Below, piece by piece: positions 28,034-37,345 of a stretch of 64,000 nucleotides of DNA. Below the pieces are notes generated by a model, which was given only the letters and a program-made list of their open reading frames with translations, had not been told where the DNA came from and made no database searches. Every line of letters begins with the position of its first letter. Position 1 is the stretch's first letter. Source of the DNA: Pseudomonas aestuarii. GTDB lineage: Bacteria; Pseudomonadota; Gammaproteobacteria; Pseudomonadales; Pseudomonadaceae. A program made the position numbers and the translations under genes. Location of the stretch: contig NZ_JAQJZJ010000005.1 of the NCBI RefSeq assembly GCF_027988105.1, positions 1 to 64,000 of the forward strand, written 5' to 3'.

Positions 28034-28811
28034 CGCGCCAATCGGCGTATTCGATTCCGGCGTCGGTGGTTTGTCGGTGCTACGCGAGATTCGCGAACTG
28101 CTGCCCAGGGAGTCGCTGCTGTATGTGGCCGACAGCGGCCACGTGCCTTATGGCGAGAAGAGCCCGGAATTCATCCGCGAGCGCTGCCGGCTGCTGGCCG
28201 ATTTTCTCCTCAAACAAGGCGCCAAGGCGCTGGTGCTGGCCTGCAACACCGCCACCGCGGCCGGGATTGCCGAATTGCGCGAGCTGTACCCGCAGCTGCC
28301 GATCGTCGGCATGGAGCCCGCGGTCAAGCCGGCCGCCGCCGCGACCCGTTCCGGGGTGGTCGGTGTGCTGGCCACCACCGGCACCCTGAAAAGCGCCAAA
28401 TTTGCCGCCTTGCTCGACCGCTTCGCCAGCGATGTGCGGGTGATTACCCAGCCTTGTCCAGGCCTGGTCGAGTGCATCGAAGCCGGTGAGCTGGATGGCA
28501 CGCAGACCCGCGCCATGCTGCGCGGCTGGGTGCAGCCACTGCTGGCCGAGGGCTGCGATACCTTGATCCTCGGCTGTACCCATTACCCCTTTATCAAGCC
28601 ATTGCTGCGCGAGTTGCTGCCCGCGTCAGTCAGCCTGATCGACACCGGTGCGGCGGTAGCGCGGCACCTGCAGCGTCTGCTCGCCGAGCGCGAGCTGTTG
28701 GCCAGTGGGCCAGCGCAGGTGGCGCGCTTCTGGTCGAGTGCCGAGCCGCTGCGCATGCAGGCGGTATTGCCCGGCTTATGGGGCGAGCCGGCGCAGGTGA
28801 GGGCGCTGTGA
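28023..28811 (+). CDS. murI: Glutamate racemase
   Basis: GTG at 28023 gives 262 residues starting (M)[18 protein letters not shown]. The two catalytic cysteines lie in [12 protein letters not shown] and [10 protein letters not shown]. It supplies D-glutamate for peptidoglycan. It overlaps moeB by 11 bases and ends the hemA operon. Confidence 0.97.
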   Translation: MSHNAPIGVFDSGVGGLSVLREIRELLPRESLLYVADSGHVPYGEKSPEFIRERCRLLADFLLKQGAKALVLACNTATAAGIAELRELYPQLPIVGMEPAVKPAAAATRSGVVGVLATTGTLKSAKFAALLDRFASDVRVITQPCPGLVECIEAGELDGTQTRAMLRGWVQPLLAEGCDTLILGCTHYPFIKPLLRELLPASVSLIDTGAAVARHLQRLLAERELLASGPAQVARFWSSAEPLRMQAVLPGLWGEPAQVRAL

Positions 28812-28925
28812 TTGTGCCAGGACGGCACGTTTATGCATTGTCAGCCTTTCGCTAAGAGCAAACATTTCTATACTCCCAGCAGCGAAGGGTGGAACTTCCT
28901 CCACCGGGTGAAAAAGGATACTCCC

Positions 28926-29441
28926 ATGAACAAGCTGTTTTCTGCGGTTGTGCTGGCGGCCTCGGCGCTAGGCTCGGTTAGCGCTGCGTACGCGGCCGAT
29001 GTGACTTTCGCTGTGGGCAGCACCGACGAGTCGACCATGGTTTACCGGGTCGGTGCTCAATTCGACTTCAATCACCGCTGGATGGACAGCGCTACCGGCC
29101 ACCTGGGTGGCTACTGGGATGCCGGCTATACCTACTGGGAAGGCGACAAGGCGGCCAACAACCACAGCCTGTCGTTCAGTCCGGTGTTCGTCTATGAGTT
29201 CAGCGGCAGCAACGTGCGGCCTTATATCGAGGCTGGCGTCGGTGTGGCCTTCTTCTCCAACACCGAGCTGGAAGGCAGCGACCTGGGCTCGTCCTTCCAG
29301 TTCGAGGATCGCCTCGGCGTGGGCCTGCGCTTCGCCGCGCAGGAAGTCGGCCTGCGCGCGCTGCACTACTCCAATGCCGGGTTGAAGGAGCCGAACAATG
29401 GCATCGAGGCCTATACCCTGCATTACCGCTTGAGTTTCTAG
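28926..29441 (+). CDS. pagL: Lipid A 3-O-deacylase PagL (outer membrane)
   Basis: The ATG at 28926 gives 171 residues with a signal peptide ending near AYA|AD. The C-terminal strands carry His147, Ser149 and Glu161 (LHYSNAG...NNGIE), with the same spacing as the PagL triad of P. aeruginosa (His126, Ser128, Glu140 of the mature enzyme), and the protein ends in Phe as outer-membrane barrels do. It removes the 3-O acyl chain of lipid A. Position after murI agrees with P. aeruginosa pagL. Confidence 0.92.
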   Translation: MNKLFSAVVLAASALGSVSAAYAADVTFAVGSTDESTMVYRVGAQFDFNHRWMDSATGHLGGYWDAGYTYWEGDKAANNHSLSFSPVFVYEFSGSNVRPYIEAGVGVAFFSNTELEGSDLGSSFQFEDRLGVGLRFAAQEVGLRALHYSNAGLKEPNNGIEAYTLHYRLSF

Positions 29442-29452
29442 CGCTCGGAAAC

Positions 29453-29483
29453 AAAAAATCGGCCTGCGGGCCGATTTTTTTGT
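29453..29483. terminator. Bidirectional Rho-independent terminator
   Basis: AAAAAATCGGCC and GGCCGATTTTTT form a strong stem around TGCG, between convergent pagL and the YkgJ-family gene; A/T runs on both sides allow use in both directions. Confidence 0.95.
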
Positions 29484-29501
29484 TTCTGCAACAAGCCCGC
29501 C

Positions 29502-29819
29502 TCAGCGATAGATGCTGGTCATGCCGCGGCGCTCGTCGAGGCACTCGGGGGAGGCGGTCTCGAATTCGCGGCAAATCAGCGGGCGCACCTCGTAGATGGT
29601 GCAGCGCATGGTGTCGCGATCCAGCGCCGCACACCAACCGTCATCCAGCCGATGCATGACTTCGCCGCCCCAGTCGTCGGCGGCGATAAAGCGCGGCGGC
29701 ACGCCGGTGTCGGTGATCAGCATGACTTCCAGCTGGCAGCAGCAGGCGGCGCAGTTGGAGCAACTGACGGCGACTTCGTTGGGCAACTGGGTGAGGGGGA
29801 TCTGGCGGCTGTCGGTCAT
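29502..29819 (-). CDS. YkgJ-family cysteine-cluster protein
   Basis: A 105-residue protein with the CxxCxxCCC cluster (SCSNCAACCCQ) and later cysteines in CAALDRDTMRCTIYEVRPLICREF and CLD, the metal-binding pattern of the YkgJ/UPF0153 family. The start is taken at MTDSRQ (29819); a longer start would add six residues. Function unknown. Confidence 0.9.
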   Translation of the reverse strand: MTDSRQIPLTQLPNEVAVSCSNCAACCCQLEVMLITDTGVPPRFIAADDWGGEVMHRLDDGWCAALDRDTMRCTIYEVRPLICREFETASPECLDERRGMTSIYR

Positions 29820-29867
29820 GACGGCAGTGTACGCCATCTCGGCCTCGCGGTTGCTCGGCTGTCGACG

Positions 29868-29943
29868 TAGGGTGGGTGGCGTTCTGGCTTTCGGGGCTGC
29901 GCCAGGCGGGCCTCGCCTGCTTGCGGCGGGCTTTCCATCCTAG
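29868..29943. repeat. GTAGGGTGG...CCATCCTAG spacer palindrome
   Basis: GTAGGGTGG near 29868 and CCATCCTAG near 29936 bracket a GC-rich imperfect hairpin, the same wording as at 26373. It reaches the stop codon of the DUF2878 gene. Confidence 0.5.
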
Positions 29944-30467
29944 GTCGATTGGCGCGTGCGCACGCTTTGCTCATATTGGCTGCGGTAGAGTTTGGCGAAT
30001 CCATGCAGTACGGGCAGCAGCAGGGCCCAGATCAGGGCGAGCAACAGCAGGGTTTGCCAGGTGCCATAAGGCAGGCCGACCCCTGCGATCTGCGCCCCGG
30101 CATAGTAGGACAGCGGTCCGGCGCAGGCGCCGAGCAGGCTGGCACGCCACCAGGGCCGGGCCGTCCAGGCCAGGCACTGGTTGAGTGTGGTCGCCAGCAG
30201 CAGCCAGAGCAGGGCCAGCCAGAGTGGAATCAGGTTGCGTGGCTCGCCGAAGTCGAACACCCCGAGGTTGAGCAAGAAGCTGTCCAGGGCGCTGCCGGCG
30301 AGAAACACGCTGAGCAGCAGTTTGCCCTCGGCGGCCCAGTTGCTGACCCAGAGCAGATGCACCGCCACTGCCACCCCGACCAGCAGCAGCCATGGGCCGT
30401 CGCCGCCGAATACGCAGGCGAACCAGCCGAGCTGGAAGAGGATGGCGTTGGCGATCAGTTTAGGCAT
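29940..30467 (-). CDS. DUF2878 integral membrane protein
   Basis: A 175-residue protein with about five hydrophobic helices and the DUF2878 N-terminal pattern (ANAILFQLGWFACV). It is the last gene of the nine-gene minus-strand operon and overlaps the CFA-synthase gene by eight bases. Members of this family travel with CFA-type methyltransferase and DUF1365 genes; the activity is unknown. Confidence 0.85.
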   Translation of the reverse strand: MPKLIANAILFQLGWFACVFGGDGPWLLLVGVAVAVHLLWVSNWAAEGKLLLSVFLAGSALDSFLLNLGVFDFGEPRNLIPLWLALLWLLLATTLNQCLAWTARPWWRASLLGACAGPLSYYAGAQIAGVGLPYGTWQTLLLLALIWALLLPVLHGFAKLYRSQYEQSVRTRQST

Positions 30468-31734
30468 CGAATTTTCCTAGCAGGGGTTGCGGTTGCGCCG
30501 CCGGCTTGGCCAGCAGCAGTTGCGCGGTGCCGATGGTGCGCTCGATGAAGCCGCCCTCGCAATAGCACAGGTAGAACTCCCAGAGCCGATAGAAATGTTC
30601 GTCGTAGCCGAGTTGCTCGAGCTTATGGCGGGCCTGCTGCAGGTTGGCGTGCCACAGGTGCAGGGTGCGCGCGTAATGCAGGCCGAAGTCTTCCATGTGA
30701 TGCAGGTTCATATCGGTCTTGGCGGTGATGATCTCGAGCATTTTCTGCACCGAGGGCAGCGCGCCGCCGGGGAAGATGTAGCGCTGGATGAAGTCGACAC
30801 TGTGCTTGGCCTGCTCGTAGCGCTGGTCGCGGATGGTGATGGCTTGCAGCAGCATCAGCCCGTCAGCTTTGAGCAGCTGCGCACACTGCTTGAAATAGGT
30901 CGGCAGGAAGCGGTGGCCGACCGCTTCGATCATCTCGATCGACACCAGCTTGTCATACTGGCCGCGAAGGTCGCGGTAGTCCTCCAGCAACAGGGTGATT
31001 TGCTCGCCCAGGCCGAGTTCGGCGATACGCCGCTGCGTGTAGGCGTATTGCTCCTTGGACAAGGTGGTGGTGGTCACTTTGCAGCCGTAATGGGTGGCGG
31101 CATGGATCGCCATGCTGCCCCAGCCGGTACCGATTTCCAGCAGGTGGTCGCTGGGCTTGAGCGCCAGTTTCTGGCAGATGCGCTCAAGCTTGTTCAGCTG
31201 CGCCTGCTCCAGGCTGTCTTGCGGGCTGGCGAACATGGCGGCGGAGTACATCATGCTCGGATCGAGTAACTGCTCGAACAACTCGTTGCCGAGGTCGTAG
31301 TGGGCGGCGATGTTCTGGCGTGAGCCCTTGCGGGTGTTGCGGTTAAGCCAGTGCAGGCCCTGCACGAACGGCCGGCCGAACTGGGCCAGGCCGCGCTCCA
31401 TGGCGTCCAGCAGGTCCAGGTTGCTGACGAACACGCGGATCACCGCGGTCAGATCGGGGGAACTCCAGTAGCCGTGGATGTAGGCCTCGCCCGCGCCGAT
31501 CGAGCCGTTACCTGCAACCAGGCCCCAGAGTGCACCGTCCAGTACTCTGATTTCGGCGCGCAGGCTGGCGTCGGCATCGCCGAACTCCAGGTAATCGTCG
31601 CCATCGATGAGCCGCAGGTGGCCATGGCGCAACTGGCCCAGTTGGCGCAGTACGGCGCGGCGCAGCAGGCTGGCGCCAATGCCGCTGCCGGCACGCACCG
31701 AGGTTTTCGCGGATGACAGGCTAGGGCTCTTCAT
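30460..31734 (-). CDS. Cyclopropane-fatty-acid-synthase family methyltransferase
   Basis: Start at MKSPSLSS (31734) gives 424 residues. It has the CFA synthase pattern: HYDLGNELFEQLLDPSMMYS, SAM loop LEIGTGWGSMAIHAA, and the C-terminal block with the active-site region (VDFIQRYIFPGG, YCEGGF). It methylates unsaturated acyl chains in membrane phospholipid. Its operon partners (FAD oxidoreductase, DUF1365, SDR) and photolyase suggest a membrane change made in response to light or photo-oxidative stress, possibly methylated or furan fatty acids rather than ordinary cyclopropanation. That product is inference. Confidence 0.88.
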   Translation of the reverse strand: MKSPSLSSAKTSVRAGSGIGASLLRRAVLRQLGQLRHGHLRLIDGDDYLEFGDADASLRAEIRVLDGALWGLVAGNGSIGAGEAYIHGYWSSPDLTAVIRVFVSNLDLLDAMERGLAQFGRPFVQGLHWLNRNTRKGSRQNIAAHYDLGNELFEQLLDPSMMYSAAMFASPQDSLEQAQLNKLERICQKLALKPSDHLLEIGTGWGSMAIHAATHYGCKVTTTTLSKEQYAYTQRRIAELGLGEQITLLLEDYRDLRGQYDKLVSIEMIEAVGHRFLPTYFKQCAQLLKADGLMLLQAITIRDQRYEQAKHSVDFIQRYIFPGGALPSVQKMLEIITAKTDMNLHHMEDFGLHYARTLHLWHANLQQARHKLEQLGYDEHFYRLWEFYLCYCEGGFIERTIGTAQLLLAKPAAQPQPLLGKFDA

Positions 31735-32533
31735 GGGGCACCTCCTTCGATACTGGGCGAGCGACACGGAATTCACCTTGCGCGGCTCGATGACTGAATA
31801 AGGGCAGGCGCTTGAACAGCAGGCGCAGGGCTTGCCAGTAGATGGCCGCGACGGTCTTGCCGGTCATCCAGGGAAAACTGCGCAGGTAGGCATGCAGGCT
31901 GGCCCGGTCGAGCTCACTGCGCTGCAGGCTGAGGCTGGCTTCGAACACCTTGGTGGCGTCCTGGCCGTTGGCCGTCCAGTCGGCCATGTGGATACCCAGG
32001 CGTTCGCCTGGTGGGCTGAAGGCCATGCGGTATTCCAGTTCGCGCGGCAGAAAGGGCGAGACATGAAAGGCCTTGGCCACGGCGAAGTGTTGGTGGCCTT
32101 CGCCGTCGGCCGGCAGCACATAGTGGTAGCGCTCGTGCCAGGGCGTATTGCTCACCTCGCAGAGGATCGCGGCCAGGCGGCCGTTGGTGTCATGGCAGTA
32201 GAAGAAGCTCGCCGGATTGAAGGCCAGGCCCCAGCTGCGCGGCTGGGTCAGCAGGCAGATCGAGCCTTGCGGCGTATGGCCCAGGGCGGCGCCGACCCGC
32301 TGGCGCACGGCATCGCTGAGGCTGACCCCGGCGCGGGTGAATTGCGGCAGGTAGTCGGTCTCGCGGAAGGCGAAAGGCGCCCAGCGGCCATTGCCGGCCA
32401 GGGGCGAGAGGGCGAACAGTTGCTGCTGCTCGTCCAGGTCCAGGTAGAGCAGGCCCATGCGGTAGCGGAAGGCGTGTGTCCTGGGGGCGAAGCGCCGGTG
32501 CTCTACCCAGCCGCTGTACAGGGCGCTGTTCAT
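31721..32533 (-). CDS. DUF1365 protein
   Basis: The 270-residue protein begins MNSALYSGWVEHRRFAPRTH and has the family signatures FNPASFFYCHD and HVSPFL. DUF1365 proteins are found almost always between an FAD oxidoreductase and a CFA-type synthase, as here. Overlaps both neighbours. Biochemical role unknown. Confidence 0.9.
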   Translation of the reverse strand: MNSALYSGWVEHRRFAPRTHAFRYRMGLLYLDLDEQQQLFALSPLAGNGRWAPFAFRETDYLPQFTRAGVSLSDAVRQRVGAALGHTPQGSICLLTQPRSWGLAFNPASFFYCHDTNGRLAAILCEVSNTPWHERYHYVLPADGEGHQHFAVAKAFHVSPFLPRELEYRMAFSPPGERLGIHMADWTANGQDATKVFEASLSLQRSELDRASLHAYLRSFPWMTGKTVAAIYWQALRLLFKRLPLFSHRAAQGEFRVARPVSKEVPHEEP

Positions 32534-33780
32534 CAGAGCACCTCGCCGAAGGCGTGCGCCACGCGCAGGGCGCTGACCACGCCGTCTTCATGGAAGCCGT
32601 TGGCCCAGTAGGCGCCGCAGAAATAACTGTGCTGGGCGCCGAGCAATTCTTCCCAGCGCGCCTGTGCGGCCATGCCGGCCAGGCTGTATTGCGGGTGAGC
32701 GTAGCAGTAGCGCGCGAGGATCTTGGTCGGGTCGATCAGCGCCGTCTGATTCAGGCTGACGCAGAAGGTGGTGTCGCTCTGAATGCCCTGGAGGATGTTC
32801 ATGTTGTAAGTCACCGCCGCCGATTGGCTGGCCGGCCCGCCCAGGCGATAGTTCCAGCTGGCCCAGGCCAGGGGGCGCTTGGGCAGCAGGCGGGTGTCGC
32901 TGTGCAGCACCACATCGTTGTCGGCATAGGGCAGGGCACCCAGTATTTCCTGCTCGGCCTGCGAGGGTTGGGCGAGCAGCTTGAGGGCCTGGTCGCTGTG
33001 GCAGGCGAACACCACCTTGTCGAAGCGTTCGCTGCCGGCGGTGCTGTGCAGGGTCACGCCGGCCGCATCGCGCTCGACCCGCTGCACCGGGCAGTTCAGG
33101 CGAATATGCTGCTGGAAGGGCGCGCTCAAGGGCGCCACATAACTGCTCGAACCGCCTTCGACCACGCACCACTGCGGGCGGTTGCTGACCGACAGCAGGC
33201 CGTGGTTCTTGAAGAAGCGCACGAAGAACTGCAGGGGGAAATCGAGCATGTCGGCCAGCGACATCGACCAGATCGCCGCCCCCATCGGCACTATGTAGTG
33301 CTGGGTGAAACGTTCGCCATAGCCGCGTTGCTTGAGGTAGTCACCGAGGGTGGTGACGGCATCTATCCGGTTGTGCTGCAGGTCGTCCAGCGCCTCGCGG
33401 TTGAAACGCAGGATGTCGCGCACCATGCCGATGAACTTTGGTGACAGCAGGTTGCTGCGCTGGGCGAACAGGCTGTTGAGGTTATTGCCGTTGTACTCCA
33501 CGCCGCTGAGTGGATCCGTCACCGAGAAGCTCATTTCGGTGGGTTTGAAGCCGACGCCGAGCTGGTCGAGCAGGCGGATGAAGTTCGGGTAGGTCCAGTC
33601 GTTGAATACAATAAAGCCAGTGTCCACCGCATAGCTGTTGCCATCGACAGTGACGTTTAGCGTATGGGTATGGCCGCCCACCCAGTCGCCCGCCTCGAAC
33701 AGGGTGATTTCATGGTTACGATTGAGCAGGTATGCGCTGGTCAAGCCGGCGATACCACTGCCGATGATGGCGATTTTCAT
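32533..33780 (-). CDS. FAD-dependent amine-oxidase-like oxidoreductase
   Basis: The 415-residue protein has a dinucleotide fold at the N-terminus (IAIIGSGIAGLTSAYLL then GGHTHT) and a C-terminal FAD segment (FCGAYWANGFHEDGVVSAL). It resembles the predicted flavin desaturases/oxidases clustered with CFA genes. It overlaps the SDR gene by four bases and the DUF1365 gene by one. Confidence 0.88.
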   Translation of the reverse strand: MKIAIIGSGIAGLTSAYLLNRNHEITLFEAGDWVGGHTHTLNVTVDGNSYAVDTGFIVFNDWTYPNFIRLLDQLGVGFKPTEMSFSVTDPLSGVEYNGNNLNSLFAQRSNLLSPKFIGMVRDILRFNREALDDLQHNRIDAVTTLGDYLKQRGYGERFTQHYIVPMGAAIWSMSLADMLDFPLQFFVRFFKNHGLLSVSNRPQWCVVEGGSSSYVAPLSAPFQQHIRLNCPVQRVERDAAGVTLHSTAGSERFDKVVFACHSDQALKLLAQPSQAEQEILGALPYADNDVVLHSDTRLLPKRPLAWASWNYRLGGPASQSAAVTYNMNILQGIQSDTTFCVSLNQTALIDPTKILARYCYAHPQYSLAGMAAQARWEELLGAQHSYFCGAYWANGFHEDGVVSALRVAHAFGEVL

Positions 33781-34535
33781 GCGCTGTCCTTGGAAGTACG
33801 CGCCATGCGCTTGCCGATGGCCACTTGCAGGCGTTTGGGCAGGTGAGCCAGGAGCACAAGGATGGCTATGAATGGTCCGGGAAAGGCGATCTCGTAGGGG
33901 CGCTTATCCAGCCGCTCGGCGATATGGCGGGCGGCCTTGTCCACCGGCCAGCGCATCGGCATGGCAAAGTCATTTTTCTGCGTCAGCGGCGTGTCGACGA
34001 AGCCTGGGCTGACCAGGGTGACGGCGATGCCCTCGGCCGCCAGGTCGATGCGCAGCGCTTCCAGCAGGTAGCGCATGCCGGCCTTCGAGGCACCGTAGGC
34101 CTCGGCACGCGGCAGCGCCAGGTAGGTGACCGAGCTGCCGACCCCGACCAGGTGTGGTTCATTTCCCAGGCGTAGCAGTGGCAGCGCCGCTTCGATGCAG
34201 TAGCTGGCAGAGAACAGGTTGGCGCGTACCACCCGTTCGATCATCGCGGCCTCGAAGCTGTGCACCTCGACGTATTCGCAGGTGCCGGCATTCAGGATCA
34301 CGGTGTCCAGTGCGCCCCATGCCTGAGTGATGCGTTGGCCAATCGCCCGAACCTGGCTGGCGTCGCTGAGATCGCCGGCGACGACCAGGACCTGCTCTGG
34401 ATAGCGCTCGGCCAGTGCGTTCAGCGGTTCGATCGTGCGCGCACTGAGCGCCAGGTGATGGCCGCGTTGCAGCAGCAGTTCGGCCAGCGCCGCGCCTATG
34501 CCGCTGCTGGCGCCGGTGAGCCAGATGCGTCTCAT
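33777..34535 (-). CDS. Short-chain dehydrogenase/reductase
   Basis: Start at MRRIWLTGASSGIG (34535) gives 252 residues. NAD(P)-binding TGASSGIG, NAG, catalytic Ser and Y-x3-K (YGASK) are all present. A hydrophobic C-terminal stretch (FIAILVLLAHLP) suggests membrane association. Four-base overlaps with both neighbours. Substrate unknown. Confidence 0.92.
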   Translation of the reverse strand: MRRIWLTGASSGIGAALAELLLQRGHHLALSARTIEPLNALAERYPEQVLVVAGDLSDASQVRAIGQRITQAWGALDTVILNAGTCEYVEVHSFEAAMIERVVRANLFSASYCIEAALPLLRLGNEPHLVGVGSSVTYLALPRAEAYGASKAGMRYLLEALRIDLAAEGIAVTLVSPGFVDTPLTQKNDFAMPMRWPVDKAARHIAERLDKRPYEIAFPGPFIAILVLLAHLPKRLQVAIGKRMARTSKDSA

Positions 34536-34954
34536 GCCAGTCTCCTCTTCAGCCAGCGGATGAGCTGGCCGAGTAATGGCAGGTGCTCGTAGAGCAGGCT
34601 GCCGGCATCGAAGAAATCGCGGTGGTGGTGGACCTTGTCGGTCCACAGCAGGTGCGAGCAGCCTTCCACGCGGATCAGTTGGCCGGCGGCCAGGCGCGGG
34701 TGGCGGTAGCTCATGGTCCAGCGCAGGTAGCCTTCGCCCGGACGCACCTGATCGAAGCCGTAGAAGTCGAAGCGCAGTTCGCTGATGTTGGCGTACAGCT
34801 CGGCGAAATAGCGCTGCATGTCGGCCAGCCCGCGCACCTCATGCAGGGGGTCGCGGAACAGCACATCGTCGCTGTACAGCTCGCCGAGGCGCTCGAGGTT
34901 GTCCTTGTCCAGGGTCTCGAAGACCCGGGCGAACTGGCGCAGGAAGTCGCTCAT
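34532..34954 (-). CDS. NTF2/SnoaL-like protein
   Basis: A 140-residue alpha-plus-beta-barrel protein (LYSDDVLFRDPLHEVRG, W-x-M-x-Y core, HRDFFD). The fold is common and the function not predictable. It couples phrB to the SDR gene with four-base overlaps. Confidence 0.85.
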   Translation of the reverse strand: MSDFLRQFARVFETLDKDNLERLGELYSDDVLFRDPLHEVRGLADMQRYFAELYANISELRFDFYGFDQVRPGEGYLRWTMSYRHPRLAAGQLIRVEGCSHLLWTDKVHHHRDFFDAGSLLYEHLPLLGQLIRWLKRRLA

Positions 34955-36396
34955 GTCGGCTCCTTCGCCAGGTGCGGCAGGCGCCGGAAGGCGGCCAGGG
35001 CGCGGGTGCGGCTGCTGGCGAGGTCGACCATCGGCCGCGGGTAGTCCGCCACGCCGAACAAGCCGCCCATGGTCGCCGGGTGGTGGATGTCCTTGTTATT
35101 CAAGCCGGTCAATTCCGGCAGCCAGTGGCGGATAAAGCGGCCGTCCGGGTCGAAGCGCTGCGATTGGCTGAGTGGGTTGAAGAGGCGGAAGTAGGGGGTG
35201 GAGTCGGTACCGGTCGACGAACTCCACTGCCAGCCGCCATTGTTGGCCGCCAGGTCGCCGTCGATCAGGTGGCGCATGAAGAAGCGCTCGCCTTCGCGCC
35301 AGTCGATCAGCAGATTCTTGGTCAGGAACATCGCCACGACCATGCGCAGGCGGTTGTGCATCCAGCCGGTGGCGAGCAGTTGGCGCATCGCCGCATCGAT
35401 GATTGGGAAGCCGGTGCGACCTTGTTGCCAGGCGGCCAGTTCGTTCGGCGCCTGGCGCCAGGCCAGGGCGTCGGTTTCCGGGCGAAAGGCGCGGTGCATG
35501 GAGACGCGCGGGTAGCCGACCAGGATGTGTTTATAAAACTCGCGCCAGAGCAGTTCGTTGATCCAGGTGACGATGCCGCTGTTGCCGCTGTCGAACTCGC
35601 CCTGATTGGCTTGCAGGGCGGCGTGCAGGCACTGGCGTGGCGACAGCACACCGGCGGCGAGGTAGGCGGACAAGCGGCTGGTACCGGGTTTGGCCGGGAA
35701 GTCGCGCTCGTTCTGGTAGTGGCTGATCTGCTCGTCGGTGAAATCCAGCAGGCGTCTGTTGGCCTCCTGCTCGCCGGCCGGCCAGAGCAGGCGCAGGCTG
35801 GCGGTGGGTGACGCAAAGCCCGCTACCGCGTCGGGAATGGGGTCACTGACGATATCCAGTGGCGCTTGCGCGGCCGGGCGCCTGATCAGCGCGGGCAGGG
35901 CGCTGTGCAGGCGCTGGTAGCAGACCTTGCGGAATTGGCTGTAGACCTGGAAGTAGCTGCCGGACTGGGTCAGCACGCTGCCGGGGCGGAACAACAGCTG
36001 ATCGAGGTGGCTGTGGAAATCGATGCCGAGCGCATCCAGGGCCTGGGCCACCGCCTGGTCGCGACGACTTTCGTGGACGCCATATTCCTCGTTGACCTGC
36101 ACCGCGGCAATCCGCAGTTGCTGGCACAGCTCGGCGATTACCCGCGGTGCGGCGCTCCAGTCGTCGGCCTGACGCACCAGCAGGGGCACGTTGAGTGCGG
36201 CCAGCTCGCGCCTCAGTTCGGCCAGGTTGCGCAGCCAGAAATCGACCTTGCTCGGCGCATCGTCATGGGCTTGCCATTGCGCGGGGCTGATCAGGAACAG
36301 CGCGACCGTCGGGCCAGCCGCCATGGCCGCGGCCAGGGCGCTGTTGTCTTGCACACGCAGATCGGTGCGCAGCCATAGCAGTTGGGGGATGGTCAT
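34951..36396 (-). CDS. phrB: Deoxyribodipyrimidine photolyase (CPD, class I)
   Basis: Start at MTIPQLLWLRTDLR (36396) gives 481 residues. An N-terminal antenna domain is followed by the FAD domain with GWMHNRLRM, DWREGERFFMRHLIDGD and NNGGWQWSSSTGTD. It splits cyclobutane pyrimidine dimers using blue light. The gene is second after a MerR/LitR regulator and overlaps it as ATGA. A longer open frame inside merR is not used. Confidence 0.97.
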   Translation of the reverse strand: MTIPQLLWLRTDLRVQDNSALAAAMAAGPTVALFLISPAQWQAHDDAPSKVDFWLRNLAELRRELAALNVPLLVRQADDWSAAPRVIAELCQQLRIAAVQVNEEYGVHESRRDQAVAQALDALGIDFHSHLDQLLFRPGSVLTQSGSYFQVYSQFRKVCYQRLHSALPALIRRPAAQAPLDIVSDPIPDAVAGFASPTASLRLLWPAGEQEANRRLLDFTDEQISHYQNERDFPAKPGTSRLSAYLAAGVLSPRQCLHAALQANQGEFDSGNSGIVTWINELLWREFYKHILVGYPRVSMHRAFRPETDALAWRQAPNELAAWQQGRTGFPIIDAAMRQLLATGWMHNRLRMVVAMFLTKNLLIDWREGERFFMRHLIDGDLAANNGGWQWSSSTGTDSTPYFRLFNPLSQSQRFDPDGRFIRHWLPELTGLNNKDIHHPATMGGLFGVADYPRPMVDLASSRTRALAAFRRLPHLAKEPT

Positions 36397-37343
36397 GGGC
36401 TGTCCAGCAGGTTGAGGTCGGAGAGGATTTGCAGGGCGCTCAGCGGGTCGTGCGCCATGCCCAGCGCGCTGTTGTGCCGAGTCAGGGCCTGCAACTCCTG
36501 CTGATGGATATGCACCGCCGGGCCGATGACCAGGCACGGGCAGGCGTAACCCGCCTGCAAGCGCGGCCAGTGCGCGCTGTTCAATGCCTGGCTGGAATAC
36601 AGCAGCAGTGCCTTGGGCTGGATGTGCTCCGCGGCCATGGCCAGCTCCGCCGGCGGCACTGGCCAGTCGAACACGTCGACGGCCGCGCCGGCGCTGCTGG
36701 CCAGCCAGGCGGTGAGCCACAGTCCCGGCTCCATCGGCAGGTCGGAAAGATTGACCAGCAGCAGGGGCGCGCCGCCCTGCTGGCGGTTGTTGTGGTAGAT
36801 CCGCGCGCCGAGCTTGCTGCGCAGCCAGGAGTAGAAAAATACCTTCTCGGCCTGGGCGCCGAACTGGCCGCGCCAGCGCAGCTCAAGGGCTTCGAGCAGG
36901 GGCAGCAGCAGCTGCTGGCACAGGGTATGCGGCGGGTAGAGTGCCAGCTCGCTATTGAAACACTCGTCCAGGCGCCGTTCGGCCAGGTTGCAGATGGCTC
37001 CCTGCAGGCGCTGGCACTTCTCGTCCCACTGCGAGGTGGCTTCGGCAAACGCCGGCTGGTTGGCGCGCAGCAGACCCTTGACCTGGCCCACCGAGACGCC
37101 GCGGTTGAGCCAGGTGAGGATGGTCTGGATCTGGGCCACATGCTCGTCCGAGTAGAGCCGGTGGCCCTTGGGCGTGCGGTGCGGCACGATCAGGCCATAG
37201 CGGCGTTCCCAGGCCCGCAGGGTCACGGCGTTCACCCCGGTAAGTCGGGCAACCTCGCGAATTGGCCGAAAACCCTTGGCCAGTGCGTGCTGGTAGTCAT
37301 CGCCGGCGGCCGCGGCGGTATCGCGCTGAGTGAGGTCATCCAT
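36393..37343 (-). CDS. MerR-family regulator, class II LitR/CarH-like without cobalamin ligand
   Basis: The 316-residue protein has an N-terminal MerR DNA-binding domain (FRPIREVARLTGVNAVTLRAWERRYGL split across residues 25-51) and a C-terminal half resembling the cobalamin-binding domain of CarH/LitR. The W...EH element is W157...E166-K167, so the His is lost, and no D-x-H-x2-G motif is seen. This is what is known of class II LitR proteins of Pseudomonas, which do not bind B12 and depend on a LOV photosensor. It likely controls its own operon and neighbours through the TGTACA-N12-TGTACA sites. Confidence 0.85.
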   Translation of the reverse strand: MDDLTQRDTAAAAGDDYQHALAKGFRPIREVARLTGVNAVTLRAWERRYGLIVPHRTPKGHRLYSDEHVAQIQTILTWLNRGVSVGQVKGLLRANQPAFAEATSQWDEKCQRLQGAICNLAERRLDECFNSELALYPPHTLCQQLLLPLLEALELRWRGQFGAQAEKVFFYSWLRSKLGARIYHNNRQQGGAPLLLVNLSDLPMEPGLWLTAWLASSAGAAVDVFDWPVPPAELAMAAEHIQPKALLLYSSQALNSAHWPRLQAGYACPCLVIGPAVHIHQQELQALTRHNSALGMAHDPLSALQILSDLNLLDSP

Positions 37344-37345
37344 GA

